Assembly (NCBI GenBank): GCA_944393715.1
Contig: CALYBB010000042.1
Span: forward strand, 1 to 44,213
Direction of reading: 5' to 3'
Length of the DNA: 44,213 bases
Origin: an uncultured Alphaproteobacteria bacterium
GTDB taxonomy: Bacteria; Pseudomonadota; Alphaproteobacteria; RF32; CAG-239
In this document: piece by piece, positions 23,984-32,196 of the stretch
How positions within the stretch are numbered: position 1 is the stretch's first letter
Layout: each line of letters starts with the position of its first letter
Notes under the pieces: generated by a model
The model's database searches: none
Seen by the model: the letters and a program-made list of their open reading frames with translations, nothing else
Told to the model about the DNA's origin: nothing
Translations under genes and position numbers: made by a program

Positions 23984-24583
23984 ATGCTCAAAATGTTTCA
24001 TGCCGTGGTTCAAAAGACGTACGACACCATGCTGGTATGGTCGGCGCATACTAATGCAATGTTTTTTTTGTTTTTGGTGGCCTTTGCCGAAAGCTCTTTT
24101 TTCCCGATACCACCGGATGTGATGATTATACCGATGGTTTTGGCAACGCCCGATAAGGCTTGGCGGATTGCTGGTCTGGCAACTTTGGCCAGTGTTTTAG
24201 GCGGCTATTTCGGATACGGGATCGGGGTTTTTGCTTTTGATTTGATTGCCAAGCCTATTTTGGAATTTTATAATGCTCTGGCACAGTTTCATGAATTTGA
24301 GGATTATTATCACGAATATGGCGCATGGATTGTGTTTGGCGCCGGTATTACGCCATTTCCGTATAAAATTATTACCATTGCCAGCGGTGTGGTGCATTTG
24401 GATTTGGTTGTATTTACCGTTGCTTCGTTTCTTGCCCGCGGCATGAGATTTTTTTTGGTGGCGTGGTTATTGAAAAAGTACGGCGCACCGATGAAAGTGT
24501 TTATTGAGAAGCATTTGGGTATTTTGTCGGTTTTGTTTTTGCTGCTGTTAATCGGCGGGTTTGCGGCGCTTAAATATCTTTAG
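23984..24583 (+). CDS. yqaA: DedA/VTT-family membrane protein (YqaA-like)
   Basis: 199 residues, four to five membrane segments. The SNARE-associated/VTT signature is seen in FAESSFFPIPPDVMIIPM and in FGAGITPFPYKIITIASG with its Gly and Pro-rich re-entrant loop. DedA-family proteins act in phospholipid or polyprenyl phosphate movement across the inner membrane. The ATG at 23984 lies 46 bases after the receiver gene without a strong ribosome site (AGGGAATAAATT). It ends 4 bases from the convergent mnmA. Confidence 0.88.
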   Translation: MLKMFHAVVQKTYDTMLVWSAHTNAMFFLFLVAFAESSFFPIPPDVMIIPMVLATPDKAWRIAGLATLASVLGGYFGYGIGVFAFDLIAKPILEFYNALAQFHEFEDYYHEYGAWIVFGAGITPFPYKIITIASGVVHLDLVVFTVASFLARGMRFFLVAWLLKKYGAPMKVFIEKHLGILSVLFLLLLIGGFAALKYL

Positions 24584-24587
24584 GGCT

Positions 24588-25646
24588 TTAATCAATGATG
24601 CCGCCGCCGAGTAAGGCGTTGTCGGCGTAGAGTACAACCGATTGGCCGGGGGCAATGGCACTTTGTGGCATTGTGAAATCAACCCGCCAGCGGCCGTTGT
24701 CGAGAGCGGATACTTCGGCTTCCGCAGGGGATTGAGAAGAACGGATTTTAGCTCGGCAACGGAAAGGTTTTGTCGGTAGAGGGATTTGCCAAACCCAATC
24801 GGAGGCGGTTAGGTTATGTCGCAGGGCTTCTTCGGCATAACCAACGACGACTTCGTTGTTTTCTTTGTTAATGTTAATAACATAAAGCGGGCGATCGGCC
24901 GATAGTCCCAAACCGCGGCGCTGACCGATGGTAAAATTCCAATAACCGTTGTGTCGGCCAAGAATTTTTCCGCTTTGATTAATAAAGTTTCCGATGCGTG
25001 GCGCAAAACAAAGAATATCGTTTAATTCGCCAGTATAAAAATCCTGACTGTCCGGTTTGCCAGAAACATCCAGACCTTCTTGACGAGCGAGGTCGCGGAT
25101 CTCGCTTTTGGTCTTTTCACCTAAAGGCAGCATGATTTGCGACAGTTGTTTCTGCGACAGGCGATAAAGAAAATAAGATTGGTCTTTTTTAGGGTCGGCA
25201 CCGCGTAAAATTTGGTAAAGGCCTGTGGATTCGTTGAAACGCAGACCGGCATAGTGACCGGTAGCAAATTTGTCAAATTCAAAGCCTTGATTGCGGGCAG
25301 CCTGCGGCAAAACGGCAAATTTAATTTGAGCGTTGCAGATGATACAGGGGTTTGGTGTGCGGCCGGCGGCGTATTCGTTGCGGAAATTGTCTAAGACGGC
25401 ACGGCGGTATTCTTGTGTGCAGTCTACAACCAAGTGCTTTATTCCTAATTGAGCACAGATTCTTTCAGCCTGATAAATGTCATCGTCATGCGGCGAAAAG
25501 CAGCCTTTGCCGGTAAGGCTTTGAAAAGTGTTGTCTTTATCCCAGAAAGACATGGTGGCGCCGATGATCTCGTGTCCGGCCTGTTTTAGGATTAAAGCTG
25601 CCGCAGCAGAATCAACACCACCACTTATGCCAACCAAAATTTTCAT
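24588..25646 (-). CDS. mnmA: tRNA 2-thiouridylase MnmA, lacking the usual second Cys
   Basis: 352 residues. The PP-loop SGGVDSAAAALIL activates U34 with ATP, NPCIICNAQIKF holds the first catalytic Cys and FTIGQRRGLGL the RNA-contacting region. MnmA makes s2U34 in Lys, Glu and Gln tRNAs. In E. coli the second Cys sits in a DICF motif after SQ; here the site reads PDSQDFYTGELND, with no Cys, although a Cys comes nine residues later (ILCFAPR). This resembles a less common MnmA subtype rather than the usual alphaproteobacterial form, so transfer is possible. AGAGGAC precedes the ATG; the gene lies 22 bases after the MFS gene and is probably co-transcribed. Confidence 0.93.
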   Translation of the reverse strand: MKILVGISGGVDSAAAALILKQAGHEIIGATMSFWDKDNTFQSLTGKGCFSPHDDDIYQAERICAQLGIKHLVVDCTQEYRRAVLDNFRNEYAAGRTPNPCIICNAQIKFAVLPQAARNQGFEFDKFATGHYAGLRFNESTGLYQILRGADPKKDQSYFLYRLSQKQLSQIMLPLGEKTKSEIRDLARQEGLDVSGKPDSQDFYTGELNDILCFAPRIGNFINQSGKILGRHNGYWNFTIGQRRGLGLSADRPLYVININKENNEVVVGYAEEALRHNLTASDWVWQIPLPTKPFRCRAKIRSSQSPAEAEVSALDNGRWRVDFTMPQSAIAPGQSVVLYADNALLGGGIID

Positions 25647-25668
25647 GGCGTTCGTCCTCTTTTATTGG

Positions 25669-27027
25669 CTAAAACCGGCGAGGGGAAATATGGTTGCGCC
25701 AGTTGTCCTCTATTTTTTCAAGGGAGATACCTTTTGTTTCCGGCACAAAGAAATAAACGAAAAACAAAGATAAAACCGTTATCAGACCAAAAAACATAAA
25801 TGTTGGTGCTTTGCCAAAGGTTTCGAGCATCGGTAGGAAGCTTAGGACAACAATAAAGTTGAAAGCAAAGTTGGCAACGGTTGCAGCCGACATGGCAAAA
25901 CCGCGAATTTTAAGAGGCATGATTTCGGAAATCATAATCCAGCAAATAGGTCCTAAACTCATGGCAAAGGAAGCTATGTAGATGACAACCGAACCGACGG
26001 CCAGCCATTTTCCGGTATCCTCAAGAGCAAAAGAGCCGGATAAAGCAAACAGGCTGACGAGCATGCCGCTTAAGCCAATATAAAGCAACGGTTTGCGGCC
26101 GAATTTGTCGGTATACGCGATAGCTACAAAAGTCATGAGAAAATTGACAATACCGACGCCGATGGTGGCGTAAAGCGCACTGATGTTATCGGCAAAACCC
26201 GCAAGGTTGAAAATCGTCGGTGTGTAATAGATGATGGTATTAATACCGGTGCATATTTGCACAAACATCAGACCGATACCGACAAAAACCGGCATGATCA
26301 TCCATTTTTGTAGCGATATTTTTTCTTGTGATGAGGAGGCGGCAAGCGTATTTTTTATTTCGGCGATTTGGCGGTCGACGTCATCATCAGATATTTTTTT
26401 GAAGACTTCTTTGGCTTCGTCAATTTTGTTTTTGCTGATTAACCAGCGCGGAGTGTCATGCAGAAATAAAATGCCGATCAGCAGAACGATTGCCGGCAGG
26501 GCTCCAGAGCCTAGCATTAAGCGCCAGTTGAGTTCGGTATTGGCGAAAATACGGTTGATCAGATAAGACAGCAAGATGCCGGCGGTCAAGGCTAATTGGT
26601 ATAATGCGACCAAGGTGCCGCGGATTTTTTCCGGAGCAATTTCGGATAAATAAACCGGCGCAGCAAAACTTATCATACCTACGGCAATACCGATAATAAT
26701 ACGAGAAAAAATCAGCCAGCCGGCGGTGGGGGCATAACCGCACATAATTGAACCAATGATGAAGATTAATGCGGTGGCAATGATAATCTTTTTGCGTCCA
26801 TAAAGATCGGCCAGAAAACCGTTAGCTGCCGCGCCGATAACCGATCCGACAATGGCTGAAGAGACCAGCCACCCCTGTTCAAGGGATGTCAACTGCCATG
26901 TCTGATTGATGTATAAAAGGGCACCGGAAATAATTCCCATGTCAAATCCGGATAACAGGCCGCCCAAAGAGGCGGTAATGGCGACGAGAATTAGGGTCAG
27001 ACTAATATTTGGGGCTGAATTTGACAT
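25669..27027 (-). CDS. Sugar-porter MFS transporter
   Basis: 452 residues with twelve predicted membrane segments. Sugar-porter motifs are visible: GFDMGIISGAL in helix 1, DLYGRKK between helices 2 and 3, DTPRWL after helix 6, DKFGRKPLL between 8 and 9, and VPETKGISLEKIE at the end. These place it in the SP family of proton-sugar symporters (galactose, arabinose or xylose types); the sugar cannot be named. The start at 27027 begins MSNSAPNISL and has GAGAGA upstream; a longer frame to 27072 adds 15 polar residues. No sugar catabolic genes are nearby. Confidence 0.9.
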   Translation of the reverse strand: MSNSAPNISLTLILVAITASLGGLLSGFDMGIISGALLYINQTWQLTSLEQGWLVSSAIVGSVIGAAANGFLADLYGRKKIIIATALIFIIGSIMCGYAPTAGWLIFSRIIIGIAVGMISFAAPVYLSEIAPEKIRGTLVALYQLALTAGILLSYLINRIFANTELNWRLMLGSGALPAIVLLIGILFLHDTPRWLISKNKIDEAKEVFKKISDDDVDRQIAEIKNTLAASSSQEKISLQKWMIMPVFVGIGLMFVQICTGINTIIYYTPTIFNLAGFADNISALYATIGVGIVNFLMTFVAIAYTDKFGRKPLLYIGLSGMLVSLFALSGSFALEDTGKWLAVGSVVIYIASFAMSLGPICWIMISEIMPLKIRGFAMSAATVANFAFNFIVVLSFLPMLETFGKAPTFMFFGLITVLSLFFVYFFVPETKGISLEKIEDNWRNHISPRRF

Positions 27028-27085
27028 AGTATTTCTCTCTGAATTAACATCTTTTGTATTATAAATAGTCAAGGCTATTTAATAA

Positions 27086-27808
27086 TTAAAGGCGTTCAAA
27101 GTCAAGAAATATCGGGCGGCGTCCTTCGGCAACGGCTTTGCGCTGATATTTGGTTTCGACCCAGTCTGCCGGCTGCCGGCGCCAATCGTTTCCAGTTTTG
27201 GCTGTCCAGCGGAAATTATGATCTTCTGTCATTCGGCGCAACGTCCAGCTTTTGTAGACAGGATGGTCCGTGGCAATGCGAAAAAGGCCGCCCTTTTGCA
27301 AAATACGGGCAATTTCTTTTAGATTCTCCGGATTGACAAAGCGGCGGGAAGCGTGGCGCTTTTTGGGCCATGGATCGGGAAACAGCAAAAACACGCGGCT
27401 TAAAGCGCCGTCAGGGATGCGGGTAAAGAGCAAACGAACATCATCGTCCCAGATGCGGACGTTATCAACGCGTTCCGGTAGAAGCGTGATGTGTTCCGGC
27501 ATGTCGGTATTCTGTTTAATGCCGGTCAACAACGTTAACAGATTGGCAATGCCGTTTTTGAAAACCTCGGCACCGATAAAGCCAATGTCAGGATGTTTTA
27601 AGGCTTGGGCGGCAAGATGTTCGCCGTTGCCAAAGCCTATTTCAAGCCATAATTCGTTTGTTGGGATGTTAAACAGACTTTTGTCAATCGGTGTTTCAGG
27701 TTTTATAGCAACTTTGGGCAAAAAGCAGTCAAGAAGACTGCTTTTTGCTTTGCGAATTTTACGACCCTGACGTCGTCCGTAAAACTTGGGTTTGTCGCTT
27801 AAAAGCAT
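27086..27808 (-). CDS. trmB: tRNA (guanine-N7)-methyltransferase
   Basis: 240 residues. The SAM site WLEIGFGNGEHLAAQA and the family motif LFPDPWPKKRHASRRF, with DHPVY and WVETKYQRKA later, identify TrmB, which methylates G46 in the variable loop. The ATG at 27808, with GAGGAT upstream, overlaps the metK end by 10 bases; an upstream ATG at 27844 is less likely. It is translated after metK, which makes its cofactor; the pair is conserved in alphaproteobacteria. Confidence 0.95.
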   Translation of the reverse strand: MLLSDKPKFYGRRQGRKIRKAKSSLLDCFLPKVAIKPETPIDKSLFNIPTNELWLEIGFGNGEHLAAQALKHPDIGFIGAEVFKNGIANLLTLLTGIKQNTDMPEHITLLPERVDNVRIWDDDVRLLFTRIPDGALSRVFLLFPDPWPKKRHASRRFVNPENLKEIARILQKGGLFRIATDHPVYKSWTLRRMTEDHNFRWTAKTGNDWRRQPADWVETKYQRKAVAEGRRPIFLDFERL

Positions 27809-28953
27809 TTTTTTAGATCCTCGGCTTTGTCTGTTTTTTCCCAAGTAAAGTGGCCGGCGTTGTCGGGTGTGCGTCCAAAGTGGCCGTAAGCCGCCGTCGG
27901 CAGATAAATCGGCCGTTGCAAATCAAGCTGACGGATAATGCCTGCCGGTGTCAAGTCAAACATTTCTTTGATGATTTTTAGCAGCTTGACTTCGTCAACT
28001 TTGGCGCTGCCACGAGTGTCAAGATATACTGATAATGGTTCGGTAACGCCGATAGCATAGGAAACCTGTAAGACGCATTCTTTGGCCAGACCGGCCGCGA
28101 CAATGTTTTTGGCAATGTAGCGTAACATATAAGCTGCCGAACGGTCAACTTTGGTCGGATCTTTGCCCGAGAAAGCGCCGCCACCATGAGGGGCATAACC
28201 GCCGTAGGTGTCAACGATAATTTTGCGTCCTGTGAGACCGGTGTCGCCGTCAGGGCCACCGATGACAAAGCGGCCGGTTGGGTTGATGAGGATGTTTTTA
28301 TCGTCAATTTTCCAGCCATCCGGCATGCTTGCGTAAATGTATTGTTTGACGATTTCACTGACCTCATTTTGCGACAGGGTAGCTTCATGTTGGGTTGAAA
28401 CGACGATTTTGGCTGCGCCGACCGGCCGACCAGAATCATCGTATTCTATCGTAACCTGACTTTTGGCATCAGGCAAGATGCCGCTAATTTTTCCAGAGTG
28501 TCTGGCATCGCTTAGTTTTTTTAGGATTAAATTGGACAGATAGATGGCCAGAGGCATATAATTGGTGTCAATACCTTCTTCACAGCAGGCGTAGCCGAAC
28601 ATAATTCCCTGATCACCGGCGCCGGTTTTATCAACGCCAAGGGCGATATCCGCCGATTGTTTGTGTAAATAGCTTTGGATGTTGATGTCGCGCCATGAAA
28701 AACCATCTTGATCATAGCCGATGTTTTTGACGGTTTGGCGGACGATGTCTTCAATTTCTTCATGAGAAACCGGAATTGCCGAAGATGTTTCGCCAGCAAT
28801 GACTACCTGGTTGGTTGTGGCTAAAGTTTCGATTGCGGTGCGAGCTTTGGCGTCGCGGGTTAGATATAAATCAACAACCGCATCGGATAGGGCATCACAG
28901 ACTTTGTCTGGATGGCCTTCGGATACGGCCTCACTGGTAAAAAGATAACTCAT
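27799..28953 (-). CDS. metK: S-adenosylmethionine synthetase
   Basis: 384 residues. FTSEAVSEGHPDKVCD binds methionine and ATP, GAGDQGIMFGYA and the glycine loop GGGAFSGKDPTKVDRSAAY are intact. It makes SAM from methionine and ATP in the cytosol, the cofactor for MiaB, TrmB and other enzymes here. AGGACATT precedes the ATG at 28953. No SAM riboswitch could be recognised in the leader, which does hold a small hairpin. Confidence 0.97.
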   Translation of the reverse strand: MSYLFTSEAVSEGHPDKVCDALSDAVVDLYLTRDAKARTAIETLATTNQVVIAGETSSAIPVSHEEIEDIVRQTVKNIGYDQDGFSWRDINIQSYLHKQSADIALGVDKTGAGDQGIMFGYACCEEGIDTNYMPLAIYLSNLILKKLSDARHSGKISGILPDAKSQVTIEYDDSGRPVGAAKIVVSTQHEATLSQNEVSEIVKQYIYASMPDGWKIDDKNILINPTGRFVIGGPDGDTGLTGRKIIVDTYGGYAPHGGGAFSGKDPTKVDRSAAYMLRYIAKNIVAAGLAKECVLQVSYAIGVTEPLSVYLDTRGSAKVDEVKLLKIIKEMFDLTPAGIIRQLDLQRPIYLPTAAYGHFGRTPDNAGHFTWEKTDKAEDLKKCF

Positions 28954-28987
28954 TATGTAATGTCCTTTGCATTTAAAGATTAAATCA

Positions 28988-29009
28988 GCGCTGCGTAAAA
29001 AAACAGCGC
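28988..29009 (-). other. Small hairpin in the metK leader
   Basis: GCGCTG at 28988-28993 pairs with CAGCGC at 29004-29009 around a 10-base A/T-rich loop, about 35 bases upstream of metK. It has no T run in either useful place and does not match a SAM riboswitch I can recognise. The 192 bases between metK and the next plus gene hold nothing else clear. Confidence 0.3.
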
Positions 29010-29145
29010 AAGGGTATGGTAGGAAATTTTGTAGTCGGAAGCAAGAAAAAATTTCGGGTTGTATATCAAAAGGATTATTGTCTTGGAAGAGAATGGATAA
29101 TATTTGAAAAGCAGGTGTTCATAATTTGTAATAAGGAGTGAAAAG

Positions 29146-29478
29146 ATGCATGTTGTTGCTAGAACCTCGGAAAATTTGAAAAAGTGCCTTTGTGCGGATT
29201 GCCCTTCGTATACGACCGGATGTAAAATCAAGAATTATCCGGCGAACTTGTTTCGGCTGGCAGAAGGATTGGATAATATAGAACATTTTGAAGGGATGTT
29301 TTGTGCTTTCGGCAAAAGTAATTGTATTCATGAAGACAAAGGGTGTTTGTGTGAGCAATGCTCTGTTTTTGCCGAAAACGGTTTGTCTCGAGAGGAGTAT
29401 TGTATGATGGATGGCGGCTATTTGTCTGTTCAGAAAAAGAAGGCTACTGACAAAAAGGCAAAAGAATTAAATGTCTGA
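29146..29478 (+). CDS. DUF2769-family Cys-rich protein
   Basis: 110 residues with about a dozen Cys. The pattern ENLKKCLCADCPSY, then CAFGKSNC, then GCLCEQCSVF and a last Cys in EEYC matches the DUF2769 family, small proteins thought to bind metal through paired CxxC groups and known mostly from methanogens and anaerobic bacteria. No signal peptide; the basic tail is disordered. AAGGAGTG precedes the ATG at good distance. It overlaps the next gene by 8 bases (ATGTCTGA), so the two are translated together. Confidence 0.78.
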   Translation: MHVVARTSENLKKCLCADCPSYTTGCKIKNYPANLFRLAEGLDNIEHFEGMFCAFGKSNCIHEDKGCLCEQCSVFAENGLSREEYCMMDGGYLSVQKKKATDKKAKELNV

Positions 29479-29947
29479 AGACAAACCATGCAATATTGTT
29501 GAGGCCTACGCTGTAGCCTCTAAAACTGCGGCAAAATATCCGCAAAAGCGCCGGATCTATGATAAAGTGGCCGATTTTTGTGAAAATGACCGTGTGTGTC
29601 GAACGGAAGATACGGTTAAGCGTAATACGTTGTTGTTTTGGACGTACGATCATATGGCCGGCGAATATGCGGAGAGCAAACGGTATGAACAGGCTTTTGA
29701 AACATGGCGCAAAGCACTGTCTCTGGTTTGGTCTCCTGAAGAACAAATCAGATTAGGCCAGAAAATGCTTGATGCCGTTGATCATAGCCGTTTGAGTATT
29801 CCACGTAAGGCCGGCGCCATTGCCGAAACAGCCGCCTATTTGCAGCAGGCGTATCAACAAATCGGTGATGAAGAAAACAGCCAGCGTATGAAACGTATGG
29901 TCGACTTGGCTTCTGATCTGATAAAAATTCCCAGAAATCAAAATTAG
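29471..29947 (+). CDS. Helical protein of unknown function
   Basis: 158 residues, not recognised. It is helical, with paired helices reminiscent of TPR repeats (YAESKRYEQAFETWRKALSL) but too few to be sure. It contains two Cys near the N-terminus (FCENDRVC). No signal peptide. The start overlaps the DUF2769 stop by 8 bases, suggesting coupled expression and perhaps a physical pair. Its stop TAG shares bases with the stop of the convergent U32 gene. Confidence 0.7.
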   Translation: MSEDKPCNIVEAYAVASKTAAKYPQKRRIYDKVADFCENDRVCRTEDTVKRNTLLFWTYDHMAGEYAESKRYEQAFETWRKALSLVWSPEEQIRLGQKMLDAVDHSRLSIPRKAGAIAETAAYLQQAYQQIGDEENSQRMKRMVDLASDLIKIPRNQN

Positions 29948-31341
29948 CGCTGACAGAGGGTTAAAAATTCAGCGGATTTGTGGTCAAGGGTGGTACGGTT
30001 TTCGCCGGTTAGAGGCATAAATTTGCGGGCAATTGTATATTGCGGAAGCAATTTTTTTACCTTGGTTATCGGCAGGTGCCAGCTTGTTGGACGGATACGA
30101 ACGGATTTATGTTGGCCGGCGGATACTCTTGGTGTTGTTTCGCCGGTTACGGCGTCTTCAAAGGAGGCAAACCTCAATTTGATGACATCTAAACAGTTTG
30201 GAATTAAAAATTCGATTTCTTCATCGGTGTTAATAAAATTGCGGATTTCAAAAATAGCATCATCGCCCTGCCATTCAGTGATTGAGCCGGCAAAGAGCCA
30301 ATCGCCCAGTGTACGGGTATATTCATAATTTTGGCTGAGGTTTGTCAGGTTGCCGTCGTGAAAACCAAGACAGTAACCTCGGTTTTGCAGAGTGTCAAAC
30401 TCCGGCATATATCGGCGCCAATCCCAAGTTTTGGGGCTTTGAAACCAGTCATCAACGGCTTGACGATAAGCTCGAGCGACGGTGCCGGCATAATATTCGG
30501 TTTTGTTCCGGCCTTCAATTTTGAGCGAATCAAAGCCGGCAGACAAAAGATCCGGCAGTCTGGGCAGCAGGCACATATCTTTGGAATTCAAAATATAGCC
30601 GCCGTGTTCGTCTTCGACAATTTCGTAGTATTCATTGGGGCGAAATTCTTCTTCGAGCAGAAAATCAAAAGAATCTTTATTGTGTTCGTCAATTACCAGT
30701 TCTTTGATGCTGCCGTCTTTTAAACGCAGGTGCAGTTTATAATGCCAGCGGCAGCAGTGGGCGCACTGACCGCGGTTGGCCGAACGTCCGGTCAGGTAGT
30801 TAGAAATCAGGCAGCGACCGGAATAAGACATGCACATTGCGCCGTGGATAAAGGTTTCAAGCAAAATATCAGGACATTTTTGTCTGATTTCTTTTGCTTC
30901 GGCAAAACTGACCTCGCGGCCAAGGACGCAAAGCTTGGCTCCCAAGGATTGCCAGAATTTGACGGCGGCCCAAGAACAGATATTGGCTTGAGTTGAAACA
31001 AAAAGATTAAGCTCGGGAGCATGTTCGCGTACATATTGAAAGACGCCGGGGTCGGAAATTAAAACACCGTCCGGTTTGAGTTCGCGTAAAGTGGCGACAA
31101 AGGTTGGTAACTTTGCAATATCACTGTTATGCATAAACAAGTTGAGCGTGAGGTAGATCTTTTTGCCTTGAATATGTGTGAACTCAATGCCCTCCCGCAA
31201 TTCGTCCAGCGAAAATTTTGATTGAGCGCGCAGACTCATCTCCGGTATGCCGGCATAACCGGCGTCGGCGCCGTAAAGAATGGCTGTTTTGAGTTTGACT
31301 AATGAGCCGGCCGGCAATAATATTTCGGCTTTTTTGAGCAT
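29944..31341 (-). CDS. U32 family protein, putative tRNA hydroxylation or related enzyme
   Basis: 465 residues. The U32 signature ETFIHGAMCMSYSGRCLISN is clear, followed by QCAHCCRW and DMCLLPRL, giving four Cys likely to hold an iron-sulfur cluster, as in TrhP, RlhA and UbiU. Members once called collagenase-like peptidases are now known to act in prephenate-dependent RNA hydroxylation (TrhP/YegQ, RlhA) or oxygen-independent ubiquinone hydroxylation (UbiU/V). The 465-residue length with a beta-rich C-terminal domain fits TrhP/YegQ best; UbiU is shorter. AAGGATT precedes the ATG. It follows the DUF3108 gene by 4 bases on one transcript. Confidence 0.87.
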   Translation of the reverse strand: MLKKAEILLPAGSLVKLKTAILYGADAGYAGIPEMSLRAQSKFSLDELREGIEFTHIQGKKIYLTLNLFMHNSDIAKLPTFVATLRELKPDGVLISDPGVFQYVREHAPELNLFVSTQANICSWAAVKFWQSLGAKLCVLGREVSFAEAKEIRQKCPDILLETFIHGAMCMSYSGRCLISNYLTGRSANRGQCAHCCRWHYKLHLRLKDGSIKELVIDEHNKDSFDFLLEEEFRPNEYYEIVEDEHGGYILNSKDMCLLPRLPDLLSAGFDSLKIEGRNKTEYYAGTVARAYRQAVDDWFQSPKTWDWRRYMPEFDTLQNRGYCLGFHDGNLTNLSQNYEYTRTLGDWLFAGSITEWQGDDAIFEIRNFINTDEEIEFLIPNCLDVIKLRFASFEDAVTGETTPRVSAGQHKSVRIRPTSWHLPITKVKKLLPQYTIARKFMPLTGENRTTLDHKSAEFLTLCQR

Positions 31342-31345
31342 AAGG

Positions 31346-32125
31346 TTAATCCTTTATTGTGATTTTGGTCGTGTAAGCCGTTAATTCGCCGAGCGGCGTG
31401 TTATCAATGGATATTCTTGCGATAAAAGGATATCCGGATGTCGTGTCTTTGGCTATCCAGAACCATACGGGTTTATTGGCCGAAAATTCCCACAGCGAAT
31501 CGTCGTCATCAGACAAAAGTTTGTTTATTTGCATGGAGCATTTGGCCGCTTTGCCGGAATAGAAAGAGTGTTTGGTCGGTTCAAGCCACTCGGTTCCTTC
31601 GTCCTTAAAGACGACATCAAAGCGGCGTTTGCCATCATAAACAGCCATTTGGGCATCGCAAAAGCCCAGAAGATTGTATTGACGGGTTAGTTTGGCCAAA
31701 ACTGTCTGCAAATCGAAGGTGTCGGCCGGTGTTGGGCTGGGCTCAAAATCTTTGCGTTTTTTTTTGCCGTTTTTGGAAGAAATTTGGTATTGTGGTTCGC
31801 CTTTGGCATTGTAAAAGACCTGTTTGCTGCGGGTGTTAAAGCGCGATTGCGAGGTATAGCTGTAGTCAACGGTGGTCATTTTATCGCCATTAATGGCTCC
31901 GGCAGTGTGGTATTCGGCTTTGAAAGGGTAAACGGTGTCGAAAAAACCATTGGTGGCAATTTGTGATTTGATTTGATAGGCTGACGGAGACAGCATGTAG
32001 GTAAATTCGGTTTTACTGGCATCAAACGGACCGACGGTAACAAAAAATTCGTGCTTGACGCCGGCGGCGCCGGCATTGAGGCTCCATGACAGAAGAATTA
32101 AAAAAAAGATTGTAAATTTATGCAT
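31346..32125 (-). CDS. Exported DUF3108 protein
   Basis: 259 residues. A signal peptide ends near ALNAGAAG (residues 15-22), followed by a beta-rich domain with VFYNAKGEPQYQIS and DTFDLQTVLAKL, and FDVVFKDEG later, matching DUF3108, a periplasmic barrel-like domain seen across proteobacteria. Function unknown; related folds carry lipids or outer-membrane components. No lipobox Cys at the cleavage site, so it is probably soluble in the periplasm. First gene of a two-gene unit with U32, divergent from ddl. Confidence 0.85.
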   Translation of the reverse strand: MHKFTIFFLILLSWSLNAGAAGVKHEFFVTVGPFDASKTEFTYMLSPSAYQIKSQIATNGFFDTVYPFKAEYHTAGAINGDKMTTVDYSYTSQSRFNTRSKQVFYNAKGEPQYQISSKNGKKKRKDFEPSPTPADTFDLQTVLAKLTRQYNLLGFCDAQMAVYDGKRRFDVVFKDEGTEWLEPTKHSFYSGKAAKCSMQINKLLSDDDDSLWEFSANKPVWFWIAKDTTSGYPFIARISIDNTPLGELTAYTTKITIKD

Positions 32126-32196
32126 GAGATTTTATCTTTCTTTAAGATTCGTCGCATAAGATAGCATAAAAAAATATAATTTAAAGGATTTTGTCG

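Noticed and set aside
24588..25646. mnmA as a pseudogene because of the missing Cys
   Set aside because: The frame is full length and all other motifs are intact, so a variant active site is more likely.
29104..29132. TTGAAA-N17-TGTAAT before the DUF2769 gene
   Set aside because: Boxes are good but the start would fall inside the AAGGAGTG ribosome site.
28954..29145. SAM riboswitch upstream of metK
   Set aside because: A switch is common there, but I could find no conserved core of any SAM class; only a 6-base-pair hairpin is seen.
32175..32180. Perfect TATAAT before ddl
   Set aside because: It is so close to the ATG that transcription would start within the ribosome site, and no -35 box lies 17 bases upstream.
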